The translations under genes were made by a program, and so were the position numbers. The notes beneath the pieces were generated by a model. The model saw nothing but the letters and a program-made list of their open reading frames with translations, was not told the DNA's origin and searched no databases. Shown here in pieces: positions 7,767 to 16,156 of a DNA stretch of 64,000 bases (positions are counted from its first letter, which is position 1; each line of letters starts with the position of its first letter). The stretch covers positions 496,001-560,000 of the forward strand of contig NZ_JADKSO010000001.1 in assembly GCF_015351245.1 (NCBI RefSeq). Direction: 5' to 3'. The stretch comes from Rathayibacter sp. VKM Ac-2879 (lineage in GTDB: Bacteria; Actinomycetota; Actinomycetes; Actinomycetales; Microbacteriaceae).

Positions 7767-9038
7767 TCAGTCGACGAGAACCCAGGCGTGCGCGTCGACC
7801 TGGGCGCCGCCGAGCGAGACCGGGCTGTCGTCGAGATTGAGCGCGAGTCGTGCGCTCTGTCCGTCCGGCCCTTCGGCGACGAGGAGTACTGCCGTGTTCG
7901 AGAGATCGACCGCGCGCGTCGCCGCGGAGACCAGCCAGGGGTGCCGACGCCGGAACGCGAGGACCTCCTGGTGCGCGCGGTAGGCCTCTCCGCCCGCCCA
8001 CTCGCTGGGGTCGGCCGGGAATGCGGGGCGTACCGCGTCGTCTCCGCCCGCCCGCTCCTCCTTCACCCCGAGTAGGCCGCGCTCGTCGCCAGAGTAGATG
8101 CTCGGTACGCCTCCGACGAAGCCGAGAACGGCCACCGCATGCCCGTGATGGCGCGGATCGCTGATGGCGCTCGCCACCCGTGTGACGTCGTGGTTGCCGA
8201 GGAACGTGAGCGGCAGGAACTCGTCGAGGAAGCCGTTGTGGCGCTGCAGCGACCATGCGAGCTCGAAAAGGTTCGCCTCCTCGATCGAGTTGCGCACCGC
8301 CTTCCAGAGCTCGTACTGGGTGACGGAGTCGAGCCCGGACTCGCGCACGTACCCCGCGTAGTCGCCGTGGATGACCTCGCCGACGAACCAGGCGTCGGGA
8401 AACCGCTCGCGCACCGGGTCGATCGCCGCATGCCACGCGGCGGGCGCCAGGGCGTAGGCGGCGTCGAGCCGCCAGCCGTCGATGCCCCGCTCGAGCCAGT
8501 GCGCGAGCACCGACGACACGAATGCCGCCACCTCGGGGTTGCCGTTGTCGAGCTCGACCAATGCCTCGTGGCCCTCGAAGACGTCGACGAGAAGTCCGTC
8601 CACGTCGCGCGAGCGCTCGCTCCGCGAGAAGCGCGCGGCGGCTGTCGAGCTGGCTCCTGCGGCGACGGCCTCGCGCCACCAGGGATGCTCGCGCCCGACG
8701 TGATTGAAGACTCCGTCGAGCAGCACGCGGATGCCGCGCGCCCGGCAGGCGGCGATCAGCGCATCGAGGTCCGCCTCGTCGCCGAGGCGCGGGTCGACGC
8801 GAAAGTGATCGATCGTGTCGTAGCCGTGCGTGCTCGACGCGAACACCGGGCCGAGCAGCAGCCCGTTGCAGCCGAGCGCGAGCAGGTCGTCGAGCCAGGG
8901 CAGCAGTGCTCGGAGGCGGTGCTGCGGCGGATCCGCGTCGCGCGGCCCCTCGAGCGCGCTCGCCTCGGCTCCCGTGAAGCCGAGTGGGTAGACATGCCAC
9001 CAGATCGCCGTCGAGATCCATCCGTTCGTCGGTGCCAC
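7767..9038 (-). CDS. GH13 alpha-amylase family glycosidase
   Basis: 423 residues from GTG 9038, chosen for the GGAGAGGCGG upstream. The four GH13 signatures are present in order: VLLDGVFNHVG (region I), GIDGWRLDAAY with the nucleophile Asp (II), WFVGEVIHGDY with the acid Glu (III), and FLGNHDVTR with the transition-state Asp (IV). The N-terminus WISTAIWWHVYPLGFTGAE and the absence of a signal peptide point to a cytoplasmic enzyme acting on imported maltodextrins or similar alpha-glucans. It is shorter than neopullulanases, having the barrel and a short C-terminal beta domain only. The exact substrate cannot be read from sequence. Confidence 0.9.
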   Translation of the reverse strand: MAPTNGWISTAIWWHVYPLGFTGAEASALEGPRDADPPQHRLRALLPWLDDLLALGCNGLLLGPVFASSTHGYDTIDHFRVDPRLGDEADLDALIAACRARGIRVLLDGVFNHVGREHPWWREAVAAGASSTAAARFSRSERSRDVDGLLVDVFEGHEALVELDNGNPEVAAFVSSVLAHWLERGIDGWRLDAAYALAPAAWHAAIDPVRERFPDAWFVGEVIHGDYAGYVRESGLDSVTQYELWKAVRNSIEEANLFELAWSLQRHNGFLDEFLPLTFLGNHDVTRVASAISDPRHHGHAVAVLGFVGGVPSIYSGDERGLLGVKEERAGGDDAVRPAFPADPSEWAGGEAYRAHQEVLAFRRRHPWLVSAATRAVDLSNTAVLLVAEGPDGQSARLALNLDDSPVSLGGAQVDAHAWVLVD

Positions 9039-9166
9039 GATGACCGCCTCTCCGGCGGCCCGAGGCGCGCCGTCGACACTGTAGCGAGCGCAGCTCGCGT
9101 GCCTCCGTGACCGTGGCCCCTGGGCGCAGGGCTCGTACCGCGGGCTCAGCCGGCGTGTCCCCCCGC

Positions 9167-9520
9167 TCACGGCCCGGGCCGGAGCTCGGCGGCCCAGCCC
9201 ACGACCCCTAGCATCGCCGCGAGCACGGCCGGCACGGTGACGGAGGCGAGGGCGAGCGCGAGGAGGGCGGCGGCCAGCCCCAGCGCCCCGTGCCGTCGCT
9301 GGTCGACGTGAGCCACCGCCCGCAGGCCCGGCACGAGCGCCACGATGGCGAGCCCGACGGCCGCGATCGCCCACACGGGGTGCACGGAGCACGTCAGTGC
9401 GAGCAGCCCGAGGGCGAATGCAGCGAGCCCGGTGTCGGGGGAACGAGTGATGGGAGGCTCCCGGGGCGGCGCCGGGTCGGGGAGCGAGGGACGGCGGGAG
9501 AGGAAGGAAACGATCGACAT
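9167..9520 (-). CDS. Small hypothetical membrane protein
   Basis: 117 residues from ATG 9520, which follows GAGGGTGGAG. A proline-rich N-terminus (SRRPSLPDPAPPREPP) precedes about three to four hydrophobic helices (FALGLLALTCSV, WAIAAVGLAIVALVPGL, GLAAALLALALASVTVPAVL). It resembles small DUF4190-like membrane proteins in layout, but I do not recognise the family. It is transcribed away from the HU gene. Confidence 0.6.
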   Translation of the reverse strand: MSIVSFLSRRPSLPDPAPPREPPITRSPDTGLAAFALGLLALTCSVHPVWAIAAVGLAIVALVPGLRAVAHVDQRRHGALGLAAALLALALASVTVPAVLAAMLGVVGWAAELRPGP

Positions 9521-9799
9521 GACTCCACCCTCGTGAGGGTCGACCGGCGGGAGGAGCGCCTCCCGAGATCGGTGGAGAGATCGCATGATCGCCGTCTGTG
9601 GAGGGAGCCTTCGTGCGCTCCGAGAGGCGCGGATCGGCGTCCTGGCGGGCGGCAGAGGCCGGGAATCGCGGGAAATTCGTGATCAGGCTGGTAGGTTACC
9701 GACGGTCCGACCGGTTTTGGGGGCGTCCGTCCCCGGCCGAGGACGATCCACTACAACCAGCTGTTCTCAACAGCGCGAACGTCCTGGGAGGACACTCCA

Positions 9800-10087
9800 A
9801 TGGCTGACAAGTCGCTCAACCGCACCGAGCTCGTCGCGAAGATCGCCGCGGACTCCGGCCAGAGCCAGGCCGCCGTCAACGGCGTCCTCGACTCGCTCTT
9901 CGCCACCCTGGCCGACTCCGTCTCGAACGACGTGAAGGTCACCATCCCCGGCTGGATCGCCGTCGAGCGCACCTCCCGCGCCGCGCGCACCGGCCGCAAC
10001 CCGCAGACCGGCGAGACCATCCAGATCGCCGCCGGCCACTCGGTCAAGGTCTCGGCGGGCACCAAGCTCAAGGCCGCGGCCAAGTAG
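9800..10087 (+). CDS. hupB: HU-family nucleoid DNA-binding protein
   Basis: 95 residues. The N-terminal helices (LNRTELVAKIAADSGQSQAA) are followed by the DNA-binding beta arm with ARTGRNPQTGETIQIAA and the tail SVKVSAGTKLKAAAK, all canonical HU. It acts as a dimer that bends and compacts DNA. This is the short form, without the long lysine-rich tail of mycobacterial HupB. GGGAGGA lies before the ATG. A strong hairpin at 10098 ends the transcript, so it is monocistronic. Confidence 0.95.
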   Translation: MADKSLNRTELVAKIAADSGQSQAAVNGVLDSLFATLADSVSNDVKVTIPGWIAVERTSRAARTGRNPQTGETIQIAAGHSVKVSAGTKLKAAAK

Positions 10088-10097
10088 TCGCAGCACT

Positions 10098-10136
10098 ACG
10101 ACGAAGGCCCCGGCTCGACGCCGGGGCCATCGTCGT
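10098..10136 (+). terminator. Hairpin terminator after hupB
   Basis: The stem acgacga-a-ggccccggc pairs with gccggggcc-a-tcgtcgt around a 5-nt loop (tcgac), 16 bp with one A-A mismatch. No long T run follows, as is common in high-GC actinobacteria. It starts 11 bp after the hupB stop. Confidence 0.8.
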
Positions 10137-10179
10137 TCGGCGGCGGCCGTCGTCCGGCGCGGGAACGTAGGCTGTGCGG

Positions 10180-12192
10180 GTGAATCGCACCGCTCGGATC
10201 GTCGGCCCGGCACTCGTCCTCGTCGTTGCGTCCCTCGCCGCCCTCCTCGCGGCCCTCGTCTTCGGCGGCGGTGCTCGCGCCCTCCTGCTGACCGATCCCG
10301 GGCCCGTGGTGCGCTGGGGGCTGCCGATCGCGAAGCTCGCCGTGAATCTCGGAGCAGCCGGCATGATCGGCTCGCTCGTGCTGACCCTCTTCGCCCTCAG
10401 CCCCCGTACGCCCCGCGCTGCTGGCTCCCGCATCGACACGTCCGAGCCGCGCACCGAGTTCTCGGTGGCGCTCGACGTCGCCGCCGCGAGTGCGGCCTTC
10501 TTCGCCGCCGCGAGCGCCGTGACGGGCTTCCTCACGTTCCTCAGCGTCACGCAGACCCCGCTCAGCCTCGATCGCGACTTCGGCACCAAGCTCAGCTACT
10601 TCCTGGGGAGCATCCCGGTCGGGCAGGCCTGGCTCGTCACGGCGCTCCTCGGTGCGGTCGTGACCGTGCTGTGCTTCGCCGTCCGCAACCACACGGCTCT
10701 CGTGTTCGTCACAGCGGCGGCGCTGCTCTCCCTGGTGCCGATGACGCAGCAGGGCCACACTGCGGAATCCAGCGGTCACGACGCCGCCGTCACGGCGCTC
10801 GGCCTGCACCTCGTGTTCGCGGCGATCTGGCTCGGCGGCCTGATGACGATCGTGGTCCTGCGTCCGCTCCTGGCGGGCACACGCCTCCTGGCGGTCGTCG
10901 AGCGCTACTCGAGCCTGGCGCTCGTCAGCTTCGTCGTCGTGGCGGCCTCGGGCTACGTCAGTGCCGAGCTGCGTCTGGCGACCCTCGCCAACCTCCTGAC
11001 CGGCTACGGCGTGCTCGTGCTCGTGAAGGTCGCTGTTCTCCTCGTGCTCGGGCTCCTCGGTGCCGTGCAGCGGCGTGTGCTCATCGAGCGGATGCGGGCG
11101 GCCGGCGGTGCGGGCGGCCGCAGCTTCTGGTGGTTGGTCGGCGCCGAGCTCGCGTTCATGGGCATCGCCTCGGGAGTCGCGGCTGCGCTCGCACGCACCG
11201 CCCCGCCGGTCGAGCAGCTCGCCGCCGATCAGCTCACGAATCCGACTCCCGCGCAGCTGCTCACGGGCGAGGCGCTTCCGCCTCCCGCGAGCGCCCTCAA
11301 CTTCCTCACGCTGTGGAACGTCGACCTCGTCTGGCTCCTCGTCTGCGCGTTCGCTGTCGCGTTCTACATAGCGGGAGTCGTGCGGCTGCGCCGCCGCGGC
11401 GATCGCTGGCCGGTGTACCGGACGGTGCTCTGGGTCGCAGGCATGCTCCTGCTCGCTTACATCACCAACGGCGGCGTCAATGCCTACGAGAAGTACCTGT
11501 TCAGCGCGCACATGCTCGCGCACATGGTCCTCACGATGGCCGTTCCGCTTCTGCTGGTCCCGGCCGCCCCCGTGACCCTGCTGGCGCGGGCCGCCCGGCG
11601 CCGCACCGACGGCTCGCGGGGCCCCCGCGAGTGGGTGCTGCTGGCGGTGCACTCGCGCTTCGCGACGGCGATCTCGCATCCGATCGTCGCGGCGTTGCTG
11701 TTCGTCGGCTCGCTCTGGGGCTTCTACTACTCGCCCCTGTTCCGCTGGGCGACGACTGACCACATCGGCCACGAGTGGATGATCGTGCACTTCCTCATCA
11801 CGGGGTACCTCTTCGTGAGCGTGCTCATCGGAGTCGATCCCAGCCCGCACCGAGTGCCGTACCCGATGCGGCTGCTCCTGCTGCTCGGCACGATGGCGTT
11901 CCACGCCTTCTTCGGCCTTGCCCTGATGACCGGGGAGGGGCTCCTCCTCGCCGACTGGTACGGCGCCATGGGCTGGGGGACCTCCGCTCTCGTCGATCAG
12001 CAGGCAGCGGGGGGCATCGCGTGGAGCGTGGGCGAGATCCCGACCGTCGCGCTCGCGATCGTCGTCGCGATGATGTGGAGTCGCTCCGACGACCGCGAGA
12101 CCCGTCGCCGGGATCGCCAGGCCGATCGGTCGGGAGAGGCCGAGCTCTCGGCCTACAACGATCGGCTCGCCGCGCTCGAGAGACGCGGCTGA
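10180..12192 (+). CDS. CopD/CtaG-type membrane protein (copper transport, cytochrome oxidase assembly)
   Basis: 670 residues. The N-terminal half has about nine helices and resembles CopD (copper-resistance D; region around HLVFAAIWLGGLMTIVVLRP). The C-terminal half has Caa3_CtaG features: a conserved AHMLAHMVLTMAVPLLLVPA helix, HEWMIVHFLITGYLFVSVLI and MAFHAFFGLAL, with histidines that could handle copper. Such fused proteins are typical of actinobacteria and are linked to supplying copper for cytochrome c oxidase, though direct proof is limited. GTG 10180 is chosen over GTG 10174 because TAGGCT lies 6 nt before it (leaderless pattern). Confidence 0.85.
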   Translation: MNRTARIVGPALVLVVASLAALLAALVFGGGARALLLTDPGPVVRWGLPIAKLAVNLGAAGMIGSLVLTLFALSPRTPRAAGSRIDTSEPRTEFSVALDVAAASAAFFAAASAVTGFLTFLSVTQTPLSLDRDFGTKLSYFLGSIPVGQAWLVTALLGAVVTVLCFAVRNHTALVFVTAAALLSLVPMTQQGHTAESSGHDAAVTALGLHLVFAAIWLGGLMTIVVLRPLLAGTRLLAVVERYSSLALVSFVVVAASGYVSAELRLATLANLLTGYGVLVLVKVAVLLVLGLLGAVQRRVLIERMRAAGGAGGRSFWWLVGAELAFMGIASGVAAALARTAPPVEQLAADQLTNPTPAQLLTGEALPPPASALNFLTLWNVDLVWLLVCAFAVAFYIAGVVRLRRRGDRWPVYRTVLWVAGMLLLAYITNGGVNAYEKYLFSAHMLAHMVLTMAVPLLLVPAAPVTLLARAARRRTDGSRGPREWVLLAVHSRFATAISHPIVAALLFVGSLWGFYYSPLFRWATTDHIGHEWMIVHFLITGYLFVSVLIGVDPSPHRVPYPMRLLLLLGTMAFHAFFGLALMTGEGLLLADWYGAMGWGTSALVDQQAAGGIAWSVGEIPTVALAIVVAMMWSRSDDRETRRRDRQADRSGEAELSAYNDRLAALERRG

Positions 12193-12291
12193 GCTGCACG
12201 GGACGCTCCGAAGCCTCCTCCACAGCGCGCGAAAGCGGGGGAGTCATCGGGAGGCGCCAGGGCGCCGCGACCGGCTGGGTACAGTGGAGCG

Positions 12292-13605
12292 GTGACCCAG
12301 CCGACCCTCTCCGACGAGCAACAGCGGGTGTTCGACCTCATCGAGAACACCCGCGAGCACCTGTTCGTCACCGGGCGCGCGGGCACCGGCAAGTCCACCC
12401 TGCTCAACCACCTGAGCTGGAACACCGACAAGCAGATCGTCATCTGCGCGCCGACCGGGGTCGCCGCTCTGAACGTCGGCGGACAGACCATCCACTCCCT
12501 CTTCCGCCTTCCGATCGGCGTGATCGCCGACTCCGACCTCGAGCAGCCTCCTGAGCTGCGCAAGCTCCTCAACACGATCGACACGCTCGTGATCGACGAG
12601 ATCTCGATGGTCAACGCCGATCTGCTCGACGGGATCGACCGCAGCCTCCGCCAGGCGCGCCAGCGTCGGTCCGAGCCGTTCGGAGGCGTCCAGGTCGTCC
12701 TCTTCGGCGACCCGTTCCAGCTCGCTCCCGTGCCCGGCGACCCGGAGGAGCGCGCCTATTTCGCCGACCGCTACCGCTCGCTCTGGTTCTTCGACGCGAT
12801 GGTCTGGCAAGAGGCGCCGCTGCGGATCGTCGAGCTCGGACGCATCCATCGGCAGAGCGACGAGCGCTTCAAGTGGATGCTCAACGCCGTGCGCTTCGGC
12901 ATGGTCACGAAGGAGATCGCCGACGTCCTCAACGCGGCCGGTGCCCGCACGCCTCCGGCGAACGACGCGATCACGCTCGCGACGCGCAACGATACGGTCA
13001 ATCGGATCAATCAGACCGCCCTCGCACGGCTGAAGGGGCCGCTGAAGACCGCCGCCGCAGAGATCAGCGGCGACTTCGGCGGTCGGGCCTATCCGGCCGA
13101 TCAGAACCTCGAGCTCAAGATCGGTGCGCACGTGATGTTCTTGCGCAACGATGCCGACCAGCGCTGGGTGAACGGCACGATCGGTCGGGTGACGAAGGTC
13201 GCGGGCACCGTCTGGGTCGACGTCGACGGCGAGGTGCACGAGGTCGAGCCGGCCACGTGGGAGCGCTATCGCTACTCCTATTCGGCCGCGACCAAGAAGC
13301 TCACGCGCGAGATCGTCGCGGAGTTTGCGCAGTTCCCGTTGCGGCTCGCGTGGGCGGTCACCATTCACAAGTCGCAGGGCAAGACGTACGACTCGGCGGT
13401 GGTCGACCTCGGACAGCGTGCCTTCGCCCCGGGGCAGACCTACGTCGCCCTGAGTCGCATCACGAGTCTCGAGGGGCTCTACCTCACCCGGCCGTTGCGG
13501 CCGAGCGACATCATCGTCGACAAGGACGTCCTGCGCTTCATGTCCGAGCGGCGGGCAGAGCCGGCGGCCGTCGCGGCCGATGAGGCGGCGAGCGCGCCGA
13601 GCTGA
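12292..13605 (+). CDS. Pif1/RecD-like superfamily 1 DNA helicase
   Basis: 437 residues. Walker A is at ~28-35 (GRAGTGKS), motif Ia is CAPTGVAALN, Walker B is TLVIDEISMVN, motif III is VVLFGDPFQLAPV, and the C-terminal helicase motifs are AVTIHKSQGKT and YVALSRITSLEGLYL. This set fits Pif1-type 5'-3' helicases acting on stalled forks or G-quadruplexes; the bacterial substrate is not known here. It is a compact single-core enzyme with no nuclease or extra domain. TACAGT lies 6 nt before the GTG, supporting a leaderless transcript. Confidence 0.9.
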   Translation: MTQPTLSDEQQRVFDLIENTREHLFVTGRAGTGKSTLLNHLSWNTDKQIVICAPTGVAALNVGGQTIHSLFRLPIGVIADSDLEQPPELRKLLNTIDTLVIDEISMVNADLLDGIDRSLRQARQRRSEPFGGVQVVLFGDPFQLAPVPGDPEERAYFADRYRSLWFFDAMVWQEAPLRIVELGRIHRQSDERFKWMLNAVRFGMVTKEIADVLNAAGARTPPANDAITLATRNDTVNRINQTALARLKGPLKTAAAEISGDFGGRAYPADQNLELKIGAHVMFLRNDADQRWVNGTIGRVTKVAGTVWVDVDGEVHEVEPATWERYRYSYSAATKKLTREIVAEFAQFPLRLAWAVTIHKSQGKTYDSAVVDLGQRAFAPGQTYVALSRITSLEGLYLTRPLRPSDIIVDKDVLRFMSERRAEPAAVAADEAASAPS

Positions 13606-13662
13606 GCGGTGTCCGAGCCGAGTGGCGGGGGGCCGCAGGCGTTCGTGAGCGTCGCGGAGGCG

Positions 13663-14307
13663 TCAGGCCGCGATGCGGGAGCGCGCGAGCTCGCGGAAGA
13701 CCTCGGTCGTCAGCCGGTAGGCCTCGGCCACTTCGGCGATGACCCTTTCTCGTTCGGCGTCGTCCCATCCCGCGGCATCGAGCTGCTCGCGATAGGTGGC
13801 GCGGAACGCGGAGGGTGCGGCGATCTCGCCGTAGAGGAAGAATCCGACGCCGTTGGTCTCGAAGCCGAACCGCCGCTGGAGCAGTGCGCGCACGATCGAG
13901 CAGCCCGAGAGGTCGCCGAGGTATCGGGTGTAGTGGTGCGCGACGAAGCCGCCGCTCCAGGTCGCCGCGACCGTGCGGATCCGCTCGACGTAGGCCCGAG
14001 TGGATCGAAGCGGGACGATGCGCTCGCGCCAGTCCTCGCCGACCAAGAACCGCAGGTCTTCGGCGATGGCCGGGAGGCGCGTGAGCTTGGTCGAGAGGAA
14101 GGGGGCGGCCACCGGGTCGTGGGCCATGGTGGCTCCGACCGTTTCGAGGGCCTCGTAGACGAAGTAGTGCTGCGAGATCAGGGCGACATAGTCATCGCGG
14201 CTGCCCGATCCCGTCATCAATGCCGTCATGAACGCCGCGCCCTCGTCGTCGGCGCTCGACTGGCCGATGCGCTGCCGCAGGGCCTCGGAGAACGGGATCA
14301 CGGTCAC
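13663..14307 (-). CDS. Haem oxygenase-like protein lacking the usual proximal histidine
   Basis: 214 residues from GTG 14307, chosen for GGGAGG 5 bp upstream. The fold signature is clear: FMTALMTGSGSRDDYVALIS then QHYFVYEALE, DLRFLVGEDWRERI, and HHYTRYLGDLSG on the distal helix. The family cleaves haem to biliverdin, CO and iron. Two positions are odd. The residue aligned with the proximal haem ligand His is Ser18 (QSSADDEGAAFM, where relatives have His ten residues before that Met), and SGGQ is SGCS. An iron-box-like site lies 21 bp upstream, consistent with expression under iron starvation. Activity is therefore uncertain. Confidence 0.85.
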   Translation of the reverse strand: MTVIPFSEALRQRIGQSSADDEGAAFMTALMTGSGSRDDYVALISQHYFVYEALETVGATMAHDPVAAPFLSTKLTRLPAIAEDLRFLVGEDWRERIVPLRSTRAYVERIRTVAATWSGGFVAHHYTRYLGDLSGCSIVRALLQRRFGFETNGVGFFLYGEIAAPSAFRATYREQLDAAGWDDAERERVIAEVAEAYRLTTEVFRELARSRIAA

Positions 14308-14328
14308 GGTCGCCTCCCTCACAGCTTC

Positions 14329-14347
14329 TTAGGTTGGCCTTACCTTA
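14329..14347 (-). promoter_or_regulatory. DtxR/IdeR-type iron box
   Basis: The 19-bp site TTAGGTTGGCCTTACCTTA matches the DtxR/IdeR consensus (TTAGGTTAGSCTAACCTAA) at 16 of 19 positions and is nearly palindromic. It lies just upstream of the haem oxygenase-like gene, where a bound Fe(II)-DtxR would block transcription in iron-replete cells. The binding protein is not in this window. Confidence 0.8.
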
Positions 14348-14406
14348 GCTGAGGGGCATCGGGGGTGCCAGAGGAAGGCGCCCAGCGCGCGGGGTTCTCG
14401 AGACGG

Positions 14407-14895
14407 TCAATGGCGATGGCTCGGGAGCTCGCTCGACATCATCCCGCCCATGTCGCCCGGGCCTCCAGAGGAGGAGGCGAGGGCGGGGGTCGCGACCGCC
14501 GACACGGCGAGTGCCCCGGCCAGCAGACCCACGAGGGCGCGCGACGCCGAGACCGGCCGTTCCGTCGTCTCCGGTCGACGGAGCGCGGCGATCACCACGG
14601 CCGCAGCGACGAGCTGGAGGAGCCCTGCCGCGAGCGGAGGCAGCGGATCGCGGAGGAGACCGGCGGGGACCGCGAGCACGAATCCTCCGAAGGCGACGGC
14701 CGTCACCGAGAGAGCGACGAGAGGGACCAGGATCCGAGCCCGGGCGAGGACGAGCACCGCCCACAGGATCTCCGCCGCCCCGAGCATGCCGAGAGCGAGG
14801 GAGGCGGCATCGGCGCGGGCCGCCGCCATCGAGATGTGGATCAGCCCGGCGCCGAGAGCGGCGAAGGAAGCGTTGCAGCGGGCGACGGTCGACAT
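14407..14895 (-). CDS. Hypothetical four-helix membrane protein with Met/His-rich tail
   Basis: 162 residues from ATG 14895 (GGAG upstream). Four hydrophobic segments are at ~10-35, 40-58, 62-85 and 92-110. A fifth (ALVGLLAGALAVSAVATPAL) is followed by a short external tail GGPGDMGGMMSSELPSHRH. The methionine and histidine residues at the very end could bind copper or another metal, but this is inference. I do not recognise the family. Downstream lies the iron-boxed haem oxygenase locus; upstream is DUF4383, separated by two strong hairpins. Confidence 0.65.
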   Translation of the reverse strand: MSTVARCNASFAALGAGLIHISMAAARADAASLALGMLGAAEILWAVLVLARARILVPLVALSVTAVAFGGFVLAVPAGLLRDPLPPLAAGLLQLVAAAVVIAALRRPETTERPVSASRALVGLLAGALAVSAVATPALASSSGGPGDMGGMMSSELPSHRH

Positions 14896-14941
14896 GGCGA
14901 CTCCGATCGGGGGGCTCCAGAAGGTTCCCGGAGAGAGAGGA

Positions 14942-14980
14942 GGCCCCGGATCGACACACCGCATCGTGTCGTCCGGGGCC
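14942..14980 (-). terminator. Hairpin, second of a tandem pair downstream of the DUF4383 gene
   Basis: ggccccgga pairs with tccggggcc, and inside that cgacac pairs with gtgtcg after a one-base bulge; the loop is 8 nt. With the hairpin at 14988-15027 it forms a double transcription stop between two minus-strand genes. Confidence 0.6.
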
Positions 14981-14987
14981 GTAGGGG

Positions 14988-15027
14988 TCCGTCCGCCGCG
15001 GAAAACGGCGGGCCCGCGGCGGACGGA
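14988..15027 (-). terminator. Perfect 14-bp hairpin, first of the tandem pair
   Basis: tccgtccgccgcgg pairs perfectly with ccgcggcggacgga around a 12-nt loop. It begins 30 bp after the DUF4383 gene's stop in the direction of transcription. Confidence 0.7.
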
Positions 15028-15056
15028 GTAGAGGGGAGCGGGAGCGCCCGCCCGGG

Positions 15057-15470
15057 TCAGGCAGTCGCCCGGCTCGTCCTGAGCGACTTCTCGGTGCCGA
15101 GGCCGACTCCCAGGAGCACGAGTGCACTGGCCAGGTGGAGGAAGTGGTCGGCGGTGTTGAGCGCGAGCACGTTCAGCGCTGTGTTCACCAGGAAGAAGCC
15201 CACGATGCCGAGGAGAAGGTAGACCGCCCCAACCGTCACGTTGACCGAGCGGGCGGCCGAGACCGTCGAGAGCCCGGCGATGAGCAGGGCGCCGCCGATC
15301 AGCAGGTGGGCGATGTTGTGCAGAGGGTTCACCTCGAAGATGCCGAGCAGGAGCCCGCCCTGCGTCGAGAGGAACTGCACTCCACCGGTGACGACGAAGC
15401 CGAGAAGGCCGACAACGACGTACACGGCACCGAAGACCGTGGCCAGGAGTCGGTTGGGGGATCTGTTCAT
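15057..15470 (-). CDS. DUF4383 membrane protein
   Basis: 137 residues, four helices. The start MNRSPNRLLATVFGAVYVVV, the central NPLHNIAHLLIGGALL motif and LNTADHFLHLASALVLL are the marks of DUF4383, a common actinobacterial membrane family of unknown function. The histidines in HNIAHL and DHFLHL lie in or near helices. GGAAGG precedes the ATG. Its transcript is closed by two hairpins. Confidence 0.85.
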   Translation of the reverse strand: MNRSPNRLLATVFGAVYVVVGLLGFVVTGGVQFLSTQGGLLLGIFEVNPLHNIAHLLIGGALLIAGLSTVSAARSVNVTVGAVYLLLGIVGFFLVNTALNVLALNTADHFLHLASALVLLGVGLGTEKSLRTSRATA

Positions 15471-15620
15471 GGTCTTTTACCTTCCTCGAGCAACGCGTCG
15501 GCGGTGTACTTCTCTCTTCGTCGCCCGGGCGCTGTCGGTTTGGGAAAGGGGTGGACCAATCGGCGCGTGGACCGATGACGCCCGCCCACCGGCGCCGCAT
15601 CCAGGTCCTACCCTGGTGCG

Positions 15621-16139
15621 ATGACGATCACTCCCGATACCAAGGACTGGACCTGGGTGCTCGAGCGCCCGTGCCTCGAGTGCGGCTACGACGCCTCCCT
15701 GGTCGAGCCGAGCGAGGTGCCCGCGCGTGCGCGGAGGAACGCCGCCGCCTGGCCGTTCGTGCTCGAACGCGACGGCGCGGCGGGCCGCCCGGACGGCGAG
15801 ACGTGGTCGCCGCTCGAGTATGCGGCGCACGTGCGTGACGTGCACCGCATCAACCGCGAGCGTCTCGCCCTGATGCTCGAGAACGACGACCCGCTCTTCC
15901 CGAACTGGGATCAGGACGTCACCGCCGTGGAGGAGCGCTACGACCAGCAGGACCCTGCGACGGTCGGCCGCGAGCTCGTCGACGCGGCGGAGCACATCGC
16001 GAGCCTTCTCGAGGGTGTCTCGGACGAGCAGTGGCGGCGGTCGGGTCGCCGCAGCGACGGCGCCTCCTTCACGGTCGGCACCCTCGCGGTGTACTACCTG
16101 CACGACGTCGTGCATCATCTGCACGACGTCGACGGCTGA
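15621..16139 (+). CDS. DinB-family protein
   Basis: 172 residues. An N-terminal LECGYDASLVEPSEVP segment is followed by WSPLEYAAHVRDVHRINRER and the C-terminal LAVYYLHDVVHHLHDVDG. The three spaced histidine positions (AAHVRDVH, LHDVVHH) match the metal-binding four-helix DinB/MSMEG-type fold. These proteins are often thiol-dependent transferases (mycothiol or bacillithiol in related groups); the substrate here is unknown. TACCCT lies 6 nt before the ATG (leaderless). It converges on the dienelactone-hydrolase-like gene with a 17-bp gap. Confidence 0.85.
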   Translation: MTITPDTKDWTWVLERPCLECGYDASLVEPSEVPARARRNAAAWPFVLERDGAAGRPDGETWSPLEYAAHVRDVHRINRERLALMLENDDPLFPNWDQDVTAVEERYDQQDPATVGRELVDAAEHIASLLEGVSDEQWRRSGRRSDGASFTVGTLAVYYLHDVVHHLHDVDG

Positions 16140-16156
16140 GCGTCAGGCCCCGACGC

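Noticed and set aside
6628-9021. 797-codon minus-strand open frame
   Set aside because: Arginine/alanine-rich translation without motifs; it runs in the wrong frame through the GH13 gene and the regulator's upstream region. High-GC DNA produces such shadow frames.
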